Assembly (NCBI GenBank): GCA_023397505.1
Contig: JAEWUC010000003.1
Span: 496,001-560,000, forward strand
DNA from: Bacteroidota bacterium
Lineage (GTDB): Bacteria > Bacteroidota > Ignavibacteria > Ignavibacteriales > Melioribacteraceae
Direction: 5' to 3'
DNA: 64,000 bases
Under the pieces are notes generated by a model, which saw only the letters and a program-made list of their open reading frames with translations, ran no database searches and was not told the origin of the DNA. The position numbers and the translations under genes are program-made. Shown one piece after another: positions 43,452 to 53,146 of the stretch. The stretch's first letter is position 1, and the number at the start of each line of letters is the position of its first letter.

Positions 43452-44828
43452 ATGTTCAAAATAAATTTAGACTTAATAAAAAAATACGACAGGCCCGGTC
43501 CTCGGTATACGAGTTACCCAACAGCACCGCAATTCAACGATTCGTTTAATCACGAAAAATATCTTGATGAAATAATTCGTACGAACAATGAACATATTCC
43601 TCCCGATCTTTCTCTATATTTTCATATTCCCTTTTGCGATACGCTTTGTTATTTCTGCGGCTGCAACATGATTATTTCCCGCAACAGAGATAGAATAAAG
43701 GAATATGTAAAATATGTTAAGAATGAAATTGATTTACTCCGACCGTTATTGAAAACAAACCGCAAAGTTTCGCAGCTGCACTGGGGCGGCGGAACACCTA
43801 CTCACTTAAACCCGGATGAAATTTCAGATCTTGTTTCATACATAAAACAAAATTTTGAGTTCAAAAGTGAAAGCGAAGAAGGATGTGAAATTGATCCACG
43901 CGGATTGACAAAAGAACATTTAGAAGCTTTACGCAACGGCGGATTCAACCGCATTAGCATGGGCGTTCAAGATTTCAATGAACAAGTTCAAAAAGCGGTG
44001 AATCGAATTCAACACGAAGAAATGACACGGCAAGTTGTTTCGTGGGTGCGGGAGTTAAAATTCCAAAGTGTAAATCTTGATTTAATGTACGGACTTCCAT
44101 TCCAATCAATTGAAACGTTTGAAAAAACAGTCGATGCTACAATCGATATTTTGCCGGATCGAATTGCAGTTTTCAATTATGCACATGTACCGTGGATGAA
44201 AAAGCACATGGAACTAATTAAGCCGGAAGATTTGCCAAAGCCTGAAGTAAAACTTGATATTTTAAAAATGACGATTGAGAAATTAACGAGCGCAGGGTAT
44301 GTGTTTATCGGGATGGATCATTTTGCCAAACCCGATGACGAACTCGCAATTGCCCTGCGCGAAAAGAAACTTTACAGAAATTTTCAAGGTTATAGTACAA
44401 ACGCCGGTACTGATCTTTATGCGTTGGGAATTACAAGCATTAGTCAAATTGGAAGAATCTACGCGCAGAATTTTAAAAAGGAAAAAGAATATTTTGAATT
44501 TTTGAACGACGGCAAATTCCCGGTTGAACGAGGTTATTATTTAACAGATGATGATATTTTAAGAAGATATGTTATAACCAAAATAATGTGCGACTTTGAA
44601 CTTGATTTCAGTTCAGTGGAGAATAAATTCAAGATAAATTTCAGTGAATATTTCAAAACATCGCTTGAAGGTTTGAAGGAATTTATTGATGACGGACTTG
44701 TTAAATTAAGCGACAACAAATTACACATTACGCAAATGGGCAGATTGTTAATCAGAAATATCGCAATGAATTTTGACTGGTACATCGAGCAAAAAGCAGA
44801 TAAGGCAAAATATTCGAGAACAGTTTGA
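43452..44828 (+). CDS. hemN: Oxygen-independent coproporphyrinogen III dehydrogenase (radical SAM)
   Basis: 458 residues from the ATG at 43452 (GGAG eight bases ahead); a GTG at 43389 would add an atypical leader. It oxidises coproporphyrinogen III to protoporphyrinogen IX without oxygen using two SAM molecules. YDRPGPRYTSYPTA is the HemN N-terminal signature and separates true HemN from HemW. The 4Fe-4S cluster binds C-x3-C-x2-C in FCDTLCYFCGC. GGGTPTHL and MGVQDF are SAM-site segments. Its use implies haem synthesis under low oxygen. Confidence 0.95.
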   Translation: MFKINLDLIKKYDRPGPRYTSYPTAPQFNDSFNHEKYLDEIIRTNNEHIPPDLSLYFHIPFCDTLCYFCGCNMIISRNRDRIKEYVKYVKNEIDLLRPLLKTNRKVSQLHWGGGTPTHLNPDEISDLVSYIKQNFEFKSESEEGCEIDPRGLTKEHLEALRNGGFNRISMGVQDFNEQVQKAVNRIQHEEMTRQVVSWVRELKFQSVNLDLMYGLPFQSIETFEKTVDATIDILPDRIAVFNYAHVPWMKKHMELIKPEDLPKPEVKLDILKMTIEKLTSAGYVFIGMDHFAKPDDELAIALREKKLYRNFQGYSTNAGTDLYALGITSISQIGRIYAQNFKKEKEYFEFLNDGKFPVERGYYLTDDDILRRYVITKIMCDFELDFSSVENKFKINFSEYFKTSLEGLKEFIDDGLVKLSDNKLHITQMGRLLIRNIAMNFDWYIEQKADKAKYSRTV

Positions 44829-45553
44829 TCAATGATGAAATTATAATTAAGCCAATAGGAATTGTTCACTCCGAGTTTACCAGCAGGTATGAAACGCCCC
44901 GTCAAGGAATTCTTGCGGGCAAAAGCATTTCGGTGATCGAACTTTATCCAAAAAATAATTTTCAACAAGCATTGAAATTTCTTGATGGGTTTGAAAGGAT
45001 TTGGGTTTTATATCAATTTCATCTAAATAAAAATTGGAAGCCGCTCGTTAATCCGCCGAGGCACACAAGGAAAAAAGTCGGGGTATTTGCAACCCGCGCA
45101 CCGTACAGACCAAATCATATCGGGATGAGCTGTGTTAAACTTGAAAAAATTGAAGGATTGAAAATCTATATTTCGGAATCAGATATGCTCAATGGTTCAC
45201 CGGTTATCGATATAAAACCATATCTCCCCTACTCTGATTCTTTTCCAGATGTTGAGACCGGATGGGTAAAGAAAAATTTTGACAGTATTTACAAAGTTGT
45301 TTTCAAACCTAAAGCCGTAAAACAATGCGAAGAACTGAAGAAAGAGAAAAATATCAATCTCGTAAACTTTGCCAAATTGCAGCTTGAGTTTGAACCAACA
45401 GATACAAGCCGTAAACGAATTGAGAAACTTGAGACGAACGGCAGAGCAAAAAAAAATGTTTATGAATTAGCTTACAGAACATGGCGGATTCTATATAATA
45501 TTGACGATAAAAACAGAAGTGTGATAATTTCAGGTATTCGTTCTGTCATTTAA
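44825..45553 (+). CDS. trmO: TrmO-type tRNA (A37-N6) methyltransferase (TsaA/YaeB family)
   Basis: 242 residues starting at a TTG that overlaps the hemN stop (TTGA); no in-frame ATG lies nearby. The family methylates t6A37 in some tRNAs. PIGIVHSEFTSRYETPRQG, FLDGFERIWVLYQFH, VGVFATRAPYRPNHIGMS and ESDMLNGSPVIDIKPYLPY are the conserved blocks, and the C-terminal module ending WRILYNID is present. Its location inside the haem operon is unexpected; it may simply ride on the operon, or link tRNA modification to the tRNA-dependent first step. Confidence in the family is high. Confidence 0.88.
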   Translation: MINDEIIIKPIGIVHSEFTSRYETPRQGILAGKSISVIELYPKNNFQQALKFLDGFERIWVLYQFHLNKNWKPLVNPPRHTRKKVGVFATRAPYRPNHIGMSCVKLEKIEGLKIYISESDMLNGSPVIDIKPYLPYSDSFPDVETGWVKKNFDSIYKVVFKPKAVKQCEELKKEKNINLVNFAKLQLEFEPTDTSRKRIEKLETNGRAKKNVYELAYRTWRILYNIDDKNRSVIISGIRSVI

Positions 45554-45599
45554 CTTTATAATGACACCTTCTTACGACAAAACATGAAAGGATTTTTTG

Positions 45600-46553
45600 A
45601 TGAACAAAACTGCTGTTGTACTTTTAAATTTGGGCGGCCCCGATTCCCTCGAAGCTATCGAACCGTTCTTATATAATCTGTTTTGCGATCCCGATATTTT
45701 TAAGCTTCCTTTCGGTCAGAAATTATTAGCGAAATTTATTTCGAGCCGGCGCGCACCTAAAGTCGCCGAAGAATATAAATTAATCGGCGGTAAATCTCCT
45801 ATAAATGAGTGGACGGAAATTCAGCGTTCAATGCTCGAAAATCTTTTAAGAAAAGAAAATGGAAATATAGATGTTCATATCGCTATGAGATATTGGAAAC
45901 CATTGACCGAGGCGACAGTAACAAAAATTGAAGGCGGCAATTACACCAAAATAATTTTACTGCCATTGTATCCCCACTATTCAATCACAACAATCGGTTC
46001 ATCATTCAATGAATGGAACCGGCATTACAAAGGCGATAAATCAAAATTAATTTATATCGGCAATTACGAAACAAACAAAAAATATGTTGCTTCATTGAAT
46101 CAAAGAATCGATGAAGCGCTCTTAAGATTCCCGGAAGAAATTAGGAAAGATGTGCAGCTTGTTTTCAGCGCTCACGGAACACCGGTCAGTCTTGTTAAAA
46201 AAGGCGATCCGTACAGCAGTCATATTAAAGCTACTGTTGATGCCGTTATGAAAGCGAGAAATTACAGTCATTCACATCATCAATGTTTTCAAAGTAAAGT
46301 TGGACCAATGAAATGGCTTGAACCGGCAACAGATACAATGATTGAAAAACTTTCCTCTGCCGGTAAAAAGCATTTGTTGATTATTCCTATTAGTTTTGTC
46401 TCGGATCATGTTGAAACTTTATTCGAACTTGATATTGAATACCGCCACGTTGCCGACCATTGCGGTATTGAAAACTATATTGTTATGAAAGGTCTGAACG
46501 ATTCGCAATTGTTCATCGATGCCTTGGCGGAACTTGTTAAAAACAAATTATAA
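45600..46553 (+). CDS. hemH: Ferrochelatase
   Basis: 317 residues from the ATG at 45600 (AAAGG eight bases ahead). It inserts ferrous iron into protoporphyrin IX. LLNLGGPDSLE is the N-terminal signature; FSAHGTP carries the catalytic His; SHHQCFQSKVGPMKWLEP and the Glu in FVSDHVETLFELDIEY form the rest of the metal path. The presence of ferrochelatase with a HemG/HemY-type oxidase shows that the protoporphyrin-dependent route is used. It may be soluble or membrane-associated. Confidence 0.96.
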   Translation: MNKTAVVLLNLGGPDSLEAIEPFLYNLFCDPDIFKLPFGQKLLAKFISSRRAPKVAEEYKLIGGKSPINEWTEIQRSMLENLLRKENGNIDVHIAMRYWKPLTEATVTKIEGGNYTKIILLPLYPHYSITTIGSSFNEWNRHYKGDKSKLIYIGNYETNKKYVASLNQRIDEALLRFPEEIRKDVQLVFSAHGTPVSLVKKGDPYSSHIKATVDAVMKARNYSHSHHQCFQSKVGPMKWLEPATDTMIEKLSSAGKKHLLIIPISFVSDHVETLFELDIEYRHVADHCGIENYIVMKGLNDSQLFIDALAELVKNKL

Positions 46554-46624
46554 ATAAAACGTTTTTCATTTATTAATTTTGGAATAACGTCAAAACTCTT
46601 TAAGAACAAACTCCGGAGCGAGTT

Positions 46625-48727
46625 ATGAAAACATTTTTATCAATCTTAATATTATTAACTACTATGAGTACACAAAATTATTCTCAAGAAAATCAAAAAG
46701 ACGAAAACCCGTTCTTCAACAAATGGGAAACGCCATACGAAACACCGCCGTTTAACGAAATAAAACCGGAGCATTTTATCCCGGCTGTTGAGCATGGAAT
46801 TGAATTAGAGAAACTGGAAGTCGATGCAATTATTAACAATCCCGAAAAACCAAATTTTCAGAATACTATTGAAGCGTTGGAAAAAAGCGGCGAGTTTTTA
46901 ACACGCGTTAACCGTGTATTCAGCGGGTTGAACGGTGCAAATACAAACGACGAAATCCAAAAAATTAACCGCGTTATTACCCCGAGACTTTCTCAACACA
47001 GCGATGATATAAGTCTGAACGACAAACTTTTCGCCCGGATAAAAATGATTTACAATGAGCGGGATAAGCTAAATCTCGATCACGAACAAAATTATACGCT
47101 CGAAAATTATTACATCAGAGCAGTTCGCAGCGGTGCAGCTTTGGATAAAGTGGGCAAAGAAAAATTAAGAAAGATTAATGACGAGCTTTCAATGCTCGGA
47201 CTTAAATTCAACGAGAACACTCTCAAAGAAACAAACGCTATCGCACTTGTAATTGATAATAAAGATGATCTCGCGGGACTTCCTGAAGATGTTATAAAAG
47301 CGGCAGCCGAACTTGCTAAAACAAAAAATTTGGAAGGCAAATGGGCTTTCTCACTTCAGAAGCCGAGCTTCATTCCTTTTCTCCAATATTCGGCAAAAAG
47401 AGAACTTCGAGAAAAAATTTTTAAAGCATACATAAACCGAGGAAACAACAACAACGAGTTTGATAACAAAAAAATTGTATCGCGCGTTATTGCACTGCGA
47501 GTTGAAAGAGCTAATCTTTTGGGTTATAAAACTTACGCTGATTTTGTCCTTGAGCGTAACATGGCCAAAACTTCCGAAAGTGTTTATTCATTCTTAAATG
47601 ATCTTTGGACACCTGCGATAAAACGAGCAAAGGTTGAAATAAGCGACATGCAAAAAATTATTGACACCGAGGGAAACAATTTTAAACTTGCCGCTTGGGA
47701 TTGGTGGTATTACGCAGAGAAAGTTAAAAAGGATAAATACGCACTTGATGAATCAATGCTTCGCCCGTATTTTAAAATGGAAAACGTGCGTGCAGGAGCT
47801 TTTGCCGTTGCGGAAAAATTATACGGAATAAAATTTGTTGAAAGAAAAGATATTCAAGTTTATCATCCCGATGTAGAAGTTTTTGAAGTTCTGGAATCCG
47901 ATGGAAAACATATTGGAATATTCTATTCGGATTATTACCCGCGCGACGGAAAGAGAAGCGGTGCATGGTCAAGCGGGTTTAGAAGTCAATCAAATATCGA
48001 AGGAAAATTTGTTACTCCCCTCGTAATAAATGTTGGAAATTTTTCAAAACCCACCGCCGATAAACCTTCATTGATGAGTATCGATGAAGTTAATACTCTA
48101 TTCCACGAACTCGGGCATGGATTGAATTCACTTTTCTCCGATGTAAAATATTCCGGCGGAAGAAACACTCCGAGAGATTTTGTTGAACTGCCTTCGCAAA
48201 TAATGGAGAATTGGGCACTTGAACCGGAAGTATTAAAAATATACGCAAAACATTTTCAAACCGGTGAAATTATTCCTCAAGAATTGATCGAGAAAATTCA
48301 AAACTCAAGATTGTTCAACCAAGGTTTTGAAACTGTTGAATATCTTGCAGCTTCATTTCTCGATATGGATTGGCACATAATTACAGATACAACCGAAAGA
48401 GACGTTTCGGTTTTCGAAAAAGAATCATTGCAAAAAATCGGTTTGCTACCTGAAATTGAATCACGGTATCAAACTACAAATTTTGGTCATATAATCGGCG
48501 GTTACGCTGCGGGCTATTATAGTTATATTTGGGCCGCTGTTCTTGACGCAGACGCATTTGAGGCGTTTAAGGAAACCGGGAATTTGTTCGATCAAAAAGC
48601 AGCAGATGCCTTTAGAAAATTCATTCTTGCAAAAAGCGGTACGGATGAATCTATGGAACTATATAAAAAATTCCGCGGGCGTGAACCAAAAGTTAACGCT
48701 TTACTTGAAAGAAGAGGTTTGAATTAA
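46625..48727 (+). CDS. M3-family metallopeptidase (Dcp/oligopeptidase A type), exported
   Basis: 700 residues. A signal peptide (about 1-20, MKTFLSILILLTTMSTQNYS) predicts a periplasmic or lipid-anchored enzyme. The zinc motif HExxH is in TLFHELGHGLNSLF, with the third ligand Glu in the downstream ELPSQIMENW region. FNKWETPYETPPFNEIKPEHF is the typical start of the mature Dcp-like protein. It cleaves dipeptides or short peptides. Its place between hemH and the porphyrinogen oxidase is probably neutral, though turnover of cytochrome maturation intermediates is conceivable. Confidence 0.9.
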   Translation: MKTFLSILILLTTMSTQNYSQENQKDENPFFNKWETPYETPPFNEIKPEHFIPAVEHGIELEKLEVDAIINNPEKPNFQNTIEALEKSGEFLTRVNRVFSGLNGANTNDEIQKINRVITPRLSQHSDDISLNDKLFARIKMIYNERDKLNLDHEQNYTLENYYIRAVRSGAALDKVGKEKLRKINDELSMLGLKFNENTLKETNAIALVIDNKDDLAGLPEDVIKAAAELAKTKNLEGKWAFSLQKPSFIPFLQYSAKRELREKIFKAYINRGNNNNEFDNKKIVSRVIALRVERANLLGYKTYADFVLERNMAKTSESVYSFLNDLWTPAIKRAKVEISDMQKIIDTEGNNFKLAAWDWWYYAEKVKKDKYALDESMLRPYFKMENVRAGAFAVAEKLYGIKFVERKDIQVYHPDVEVFEVLESDGKHIGIFYSDYYPRDGKRSGAWSSGFRSQSNIEGKFVTPLVINVGNFSKPTADKPSLMSIDEVNTLFHELGHGLNSLFSDVKYSGGRNTPRDFVELPSQIMENWALEPEVLKIYAKHFQTGEIIPQELIEKIQNSRLFNQGFETVEYLAASFLDMDWHIITDTTERDVSVFEKESLQKIGLLPEIESRYQTTNFGHIIGGYAAGYYSYIWAAVLDADAFEAFKETGNLFDQKAADAFRKFILAKSGTDESMELYKKFRGREPKVNALLERRGLN

Positions 48728-48786
48728 TATGTAATATGGAAAAAGTAAAATGGAATATGTTTTATAATTTTTAAACCCGACAAATA

Positions 48787-50181
48787 ATGAAAAATAAAAC
48801 AATAACAATACTCGGCGCGGGAATTTCGGGATTAACAACTGCTTATTGGCTTAATAAAAACGGTTACGATGTAAAAATTCTTGAATTGAATTCCCAACCC
48901 GGCGGCTCAATGCAAACGTCGGTCGAGAATAAATTCTTAATTGATTTTGGACCGAACAGCGGACTCGAAACAACTCCACTCATCCGACAGATTGTTGATG
49001 AAGTTGGTTTATCAAAAGAAATGATTTATGCAAACGAATCATCTAACAAAAGATACATCTTACGAGACGGAAAACTCCACGCGCTTCCAACCTCGCCGCC
49101 GGCATTTTTAAAAACAAAATTGTTTTCCACAAAAGCTAAACTACGTTTATGCGCAGAACCATTCATAGGGAAATCAATCGACGGCTATTATCAAAGCATG
49201 AGCGATTTTGTACGCAGAAGATTGGGACAGGAATTTCTTGATTATGCGATTGACCCTTTTGTGAGCGGTGTGTTTGCCGGCGACCCTAGTAAACTCAGCG
49301 TTAAATCTGCTTTCCCAAAACTTTATAGGTTGGAAGAAGTTTACGGCGGATTGATCAAAGGAATGATTAAAGGCGCAAAGGAAAGAAAACAACGAGCCGA
49401 GAAATCAAAACAAAATGCTAAAATGTTTTCGTTTATAAACGGCATGCAGACTTTCCCCGCTGCCATTGCAGAAAAGTTTAAAGAAAATATTTCTTATAAC
49501 TGTAGAGTAACGAGTATAGAACGGCGGGCGGAGAGTGATGAGTTAAATAAATGGAAAGTTACGTACGAAAAAAATGGACAGCGTTTGGAAATTATTTCGG
49601 ATTATGTTTTATCAACTTTACCGGCATACATATCTGCGAATATTTTTAAAGGGATAGATCCGAACCTTTCCATTCATCTTGAGAATATTTATTACCCGCC
49701 TGTTATGGTTCTTTATCTTGGATTTAAAAAAGAATCAATCGGTCAGCCGCTTGATGGCTTTGGCTATTTGATTCCTTCAAAAGAAAAGAAAACTTATCTT
49801 GGTGCTATTTGGAGTTCATCAATTTTTCCAAATAGAAGCAAGGATGAATTTGCAGTCTTTACATTATTTGTTGGCGGTGCGCGTGCGCCGCATCTTTTCG
49901 AGATGGAAAAGGATAAATTAATCAGCATTGTTTTAAATGAATTTAAAGAGACAATGCAAATAAACGGTGAGCCGGTGATTCTTAAGGAAAAACTTTGGGA
50001 GAAAGCAATTCCGCAGTACAATGTCGGTTACATCGAGCACGAAAATTATTTTGATAAATTTGAGAAAGAAAATTCCGGTTTGTTCCTCGGCGGTAATTAC
50101 CGCGGCGGTATTTCCGTAGGAGATTGCGTGAAGAATTCAGAGGAAATTTATAAACGAATTCAGAACGCAGATCGCTCATGA
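48787..50181 (+). CDS. hemG: Protoporphyrinogen oxidase (HemY/HemG FAD type)
   Basis: 464 residues. The N-terminal FAD motif TILGAGISGLTTAYWL with GGSMQTS, and the C-terminal GLFLGGNYRGGISVGDCV, mark the flavin amine oxidase-like protoporphyrinogen oxidase. It removes six electrons from protoporphyrinogen IX to give protoporphyrin IX for ferrochelatase. The family normally uses oxygen, which contrasts with the oxygen-independent HemN upstream; another acceptor such as quinone may serve here. The symbols hemG and hemY are both used for this type. No strong Shine-Dalgarno is visible. Confidence 0.9.
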   Translation: MKNKTITILGAGISGLTTAYWLNKNGYDVKILELNSQPGGSMQTSVENKFLIDFGPNSGLETTPLIRQIVDEVGLSKEMIYANESSNKRYILRDGKLHALPTSPPAFLKTKLFSTKAKLRLCAEPFIGKSIDGYYQSMSDFVRRRLGQEFLDYAIDPFVSGVFAGDPSKLSVKSAFPKLYRLEEVYGGLIKGMIKGAKERKQRAEKSKQNAKMFSFINGMQTFPAAIAEKFKENISYNCRVTSIERRAESDELNKWKVTYEKNGQRLEIISDYVLSTLPAYISANIFKGIDPNLSIHLENIYYPPVMVLYLGFKKESIGQPLDGFGYLIPSKEKKTYLGAIWSSSIFPNRSKDEFAVFTLFVGGARAPHLFEMEKDKLISIVLNEFKETMQINGEPVILKEKLWEKAIPQYNVGYIEHENYFDKFEKENSGLFLGGNYRGGISVGDCVKNSEEIYKRIQNADRS

Positions 50182-50218
50182 ACAAAAATAATCAAAGGAA
50201 ATGATAAAGGAGAAAGCG

Positions 50219-51202
50219 ATGGCAAACTATCCTTCTAAAAGATTAAGAAGATTAAGATATAACCCTACCGTACGTGATATGGTACGCGAAACTGTTTTAA
50301 CAAAGAATGATTTGATCTATCCACTCTTTGTTGTTCCCGGAGAAAAAGTTAAAACCGAAGTGCGTTCAATGCCCGGCGTTTACAATATGTCTATCGACTT
50401 AATAGTTGAAGAATGTAAAGAAGTCGAGCAGCTTGGAATTCCTGCCGTAATTCTATTCGGAATTCCCGAACATAAAGATGAGGTTGGTTCCGGGGCTTAT
50501 GACCCGAATGGAATTATTCAACAAGCCGTACGCGCAATTAAAAACGCTACAAAAAAACTTGTTGTTATTACAGATGTATGTTTGTGCGAATATACTTCTC
50601 ACGGTCACTGCGGGGTTTTGAACGGAGAGAATATTTTAAATGATGAAACAGTTTCACTTCTTGCTAAAGAAGCTGTTACTCATGCAGAAGCCGGAGCAGA
50701 TATTATTGCGCCGAGCGATATGATGGACGGACGCGTTGCATCGATTAGAAAGGCACTCGATTACAAAGGTTTTTCTCACATTCCGATTATGAGTTATGCT
50801 GTTAAATATGCATCGGGATTTTACGGACCTTTTAGAGATGCAGCACAATCGGCGCCCGCATTCGGTGACAGGCGTTCACACCAAATGGATGTAGCAAACG
50901 GCGATGAGGCAATGCGTGAAGCCGAAAGCGATATTGAAGAAGGCGCGGATATTATTATGGTTAAACCTGCCGGAGCGTATCTTGATATTATTTGGCGGGT
51001 GAAAGAAAAATTCCAAATGCCGACCGCGGCATACCAAGTAAGCGGTGAATATGCAATGATCAAAGCCGCCGGAAAAAATAATTGGATTGACGAAGAAAGA
51101 GTTATGATGGAATCACTAACTGCAATCAAAAGAGCCGGTGCGGATATGATTCTTACTTATTTTGCAAAAGACGTTGTAAAATTTTTACAAAAGAATAAAT
51201 AG
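50219..51202 (+). CDS. hemB: Delta-aminolevulinic acid dehydratase (porphobilinogen synthase)
   Basis: 327 residues from the ATG at 50219, which has AAAGGAG seven bases ahead; an earlier ATG at 50201 is less likely. It condenses two 5-aminolevulinates to porphobilinogen. The DVCLCEYTSHGHCG segment has the three Cys of the zinc-dependent class. The two active-site lysines lie in SYAVKYASGFYGPFRDAA and IMVKPAGAYLD. It is the last haem gene of the main run; hemL lies separately at 53607. Confidence 0.96.
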   Translation: MANYPSKRLRRLRYNPTVRDMVRETVLTKNDLIYPLFVVPGEKVKTEVRSMPGVYNMSIDLIVEECKEVEQLGIPAVILFGIPEHKDEVGSGAYDPNGIIQQAVRAIKNATKKLVVITDVCLCEYTSHGHCGVLNGENILNDETVSLLAKEAVTHAEAGADIIAPSDMMDGRVASIRKALDYKGFSHIPIMSYAVKYASGFYGPFRDAAQSAPAFGDRRSHQMDVANGDEAMREAESDIEEGADIIMVKPAGAYLDIIWRVKEKFQMPTAAYQVSGEYAMIKAAGKNNWIDEERVMMESLTAIKRAGADMILTYFAKDVVKFLQKNK

Positions 51203-51211
51203 TTTAGGGAA

Positions 51212-51272
51212 GAGCAAGAATAAGATCTAGAGCAGGATAACGAGCATGAAATTGGAATTCTTTTTCTTGCTC
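51212..51272. repeat. Inverted repeat GAGCAAGAA/TTCTTGCTC
   Basis: Nine-base arms at 51212-51220 and 51264-51272 frame AGAGCAGGATAACGAGCATG-like sequence between hemB and the MFS gene. The words GAGCAAG/GAGCAGG/GAGCATG recall the short-word repeats in the permease array. No function is shown; a weak terminator is possible. Confidence 0.3.
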
Positions 51273-51312
51273 ACTCACATATTTCTGCTCATCCCGGAGA
51301 AATAAGTTTTTA

Positions 51313-52623
51313 ATGAAAGAAGAAATTCCAGACAATGAATTAACAACAGTAATTATCCCGCCGGAAGATGGAAGTATAAAAAGATTTTCGCCCAATATTC
51401 GAACAAGATTTACTTTGACGAATACATTCGCCGCACTTCAGCATCCGAATTATAAATTATGGTTTTGGGGACAAATGATTTCACTTTTCGGTTCATGGAT
51501 GCAATCGACTGCACTCGCATTTTTTATTTTTGAATTGACAAAATCTCCTGCATTTCTAGGTTATGCCGGGTTCGCCGGTGGAATTCCTGCATGGCTTTTC
51601 ACTTTTTACGGCGGCGTAATTGCGGATAGATTTCCTAGAAGAACAATTCTAATTTATATTCAGTTTTTTATGATGATTATGGCTTTCACACTTGCTGTTA
51701 TGACATTTACCGAAATAATTGAGCCATGGCATATTTTAGTTTTCGCTTTCCTGATGGGGATTATAACTTCAATCGATGCACCGACAAGGCATTCATTTGT
51801 TACAGAGCTTGTTGAGAGGAAAAATCTTGTAAATGCAATCGCACTCAATTCAACAATGTTTAACACTGCAACCGCAATTGGTCCTGCACTTGGTGGAATT
51901 GTTTATGCACTATTCGGACCAGCGTGGTGCTTTACCATAAACGGGTTTTCGTATTTGGCTGTAATAATAAATCTGAATCAGATGAAATTAAATACAGTAA
52001 AAAATAGTGAAGTAAAAAAATCAGCTTTCGCGGAATTTCTGGAAGCATTCCGCTATTTACGAACACAAAAAAACATCATTTCAATTCTTACCGTAATTGC
52101 AATGCTCAGTATTTTCGGGATGAGTTTGGTTACACTATTCCCGGCATGGGCTGTTGATATTCTAAATGGTGATTCAACAACAAACGGATTTATGCAATCA
52201 GCACGTGGTTTTGGTGCGGTAATATTCGCGTTAATACTCGCAACTTTAAGCCATTACATTATACGAGGCAAATATTTATTAATAAGCGCCGGGGCAATGC
52301 CGGTTATGATTTTTATCTTTTCATTCAACCGTTCACTTATTATTTCACTTCTGCTATTAGTAATTATCGGCGGTTTGATTATTGCTCAATTCAACCTTGC
52401 AAACGGATTAATTCAAACAATGGTGGAAGAAAAATTCAGAGGAAGAGTAATGAGTTTTTATACTTTTAGTTTCTTCGCGCTTTTCCCGCTCGGTTCTTTG
52501 CTGATTGGAAGTCTGGCGGAAAATTTTAGTGTGCCGACAGCTATTATTTTTAATGCCGTTATTTTGTTTTCGTACTTTGTAATATTTTATTTAAAACATC
52601 CCGAGTTAAAAAAAATAAAATAA
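51313..52623 (+). CDS. MFS transporter (EntS/MFS_3-like)
   Basis: 436 residues with about twelve membrane helices after a 45-residue polar N terminus. PNYKLWFWGQMISLFGSWMQSTALAFFIFELT and GGVIADRFPRRTILI (the conserved loop 2-3 motif GxxxDRxxRR) place it in the MFS_3 group, which contains EntS-type siderophore exporters. The sequence WCFTINGFSYLAVII is also typical. The substrate is unknown; iron-linked export would suit the haem context but this is only inference. It probably forms a transcript of its own or follows hemB. Confidence 0.85.
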   Translation: MKEEIPDNELTTVIIPPEDGSIKRFSPNIRTRFTLTNTFAALQHPNYKLWFWGQMISLFGSWMQSTALAFFIFELTKSPAFLGYAGFAGGIPAWLFTFYGGVIADRFPRRTILIYIQFFMMIMAFTLAVMTFTEIIEPWHILVFAFLMGIITSIDAPTRHSFVTELVERKNLVNAIALNSTMFNTATAIGPALGGIVYALFGPAWCFTINGFSYLAVIINLNQMKLNTVKNSEVKKSAFAEFLEAFRYLRTQKNIISILTVIAMLSIFGMSLVTLFPAWAVDILNGDSTTNGFMQSARGFGAVIFALILATLSHYIIRGKYLLISAGAMPVMIFIFSFNRSLIISLLLLVIIGGLIIAQFNLANGLIQTMVEEKFRGRVMSFYTFSFFALFPLGSLLIGSLAENFSVPTAIIFNAVILFSYFVIFYLKHPELKKIK

Positions 52624-53130
52624 CTATAACTCAATTTCCTTCGGATCTTTTTCCGATTCAACAATCCGCCATTCGTTTTCTTCTTTGTCGAAATCCGTTA
52701 TTTTTTCCAGAGGTACTTTTAAATACTTGCCAGAAGCCGTTACTGCTACATCACCGTTCTTCAAAACAATTTCACCCGTACCTTCAAACATCCGGGAGTT
52801 TTCATTAGTTATCCTTCCAACGACTTTTAGCTCTTCGTTTAGAGGTATCGGTTTTTTGAATTTAACATTCAAATCGATTGTAACGCCCCATACTTCTTCT
52901 TCATATTTATTAAGAATTGCGCGACCGATTGTTTCGTCTAAAACCGCCGAAGCGATTCCGCCGTGCAATCTTCCGGGATAACTTTGATGTTCTTCCGACG
53001 GCGTGAATAGTGCAACCAATTCTTGCGATTCCGTTACATAAAAATGCGCTTGAATTCCGAATTTGTTTTTAAGTCCGCATACAAAACATAATTTTGAATT
53101 GTGCTGCTTTCCAATAATTTTATGAATCAT
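52624..53130 (-). CDS. PaaI-type hot-dog thioesterase
   Basis: 168 residues. LCFVCGLKNKFGIQAHFY, GRLHGGIASAVLDETIGRAI and VTIDLNVKFKKPIPLNEEL form the 4HBT fold, with the HGG motif and an acidic residue (Asp in VLDE) at the active site. Members hydrolyse acyl-CoA thioesters; the exact substrate cannot be told. Two N-terminal Cys (CFVC) are a common feature of this subgroup. It ends one base after the MFS gene, in convergent orientation, and follows the cupin gene by 16 bp, so the two are co-transcribed. GGGGATTTTT precedes the ATG. Confidence 0.82.
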   Translation of the reverse strand: MIHKIIGKQHNSKLCFVCGLKNKFGIQAHFYVTESQELVALFTPSEEHQSYPGRLHGGIASAVLDETIGRAILNKYEEEVWGVTIDLNVKFKKPIPLNEELKVVGRITNENSRMFEGTGEIVLKNGDVAVTASGKYLKVPLEKITDFDKEENEWRIVESEKDPKEIEL

Positions 53131-53146
53131 AAAAATCCCCGTAAAA

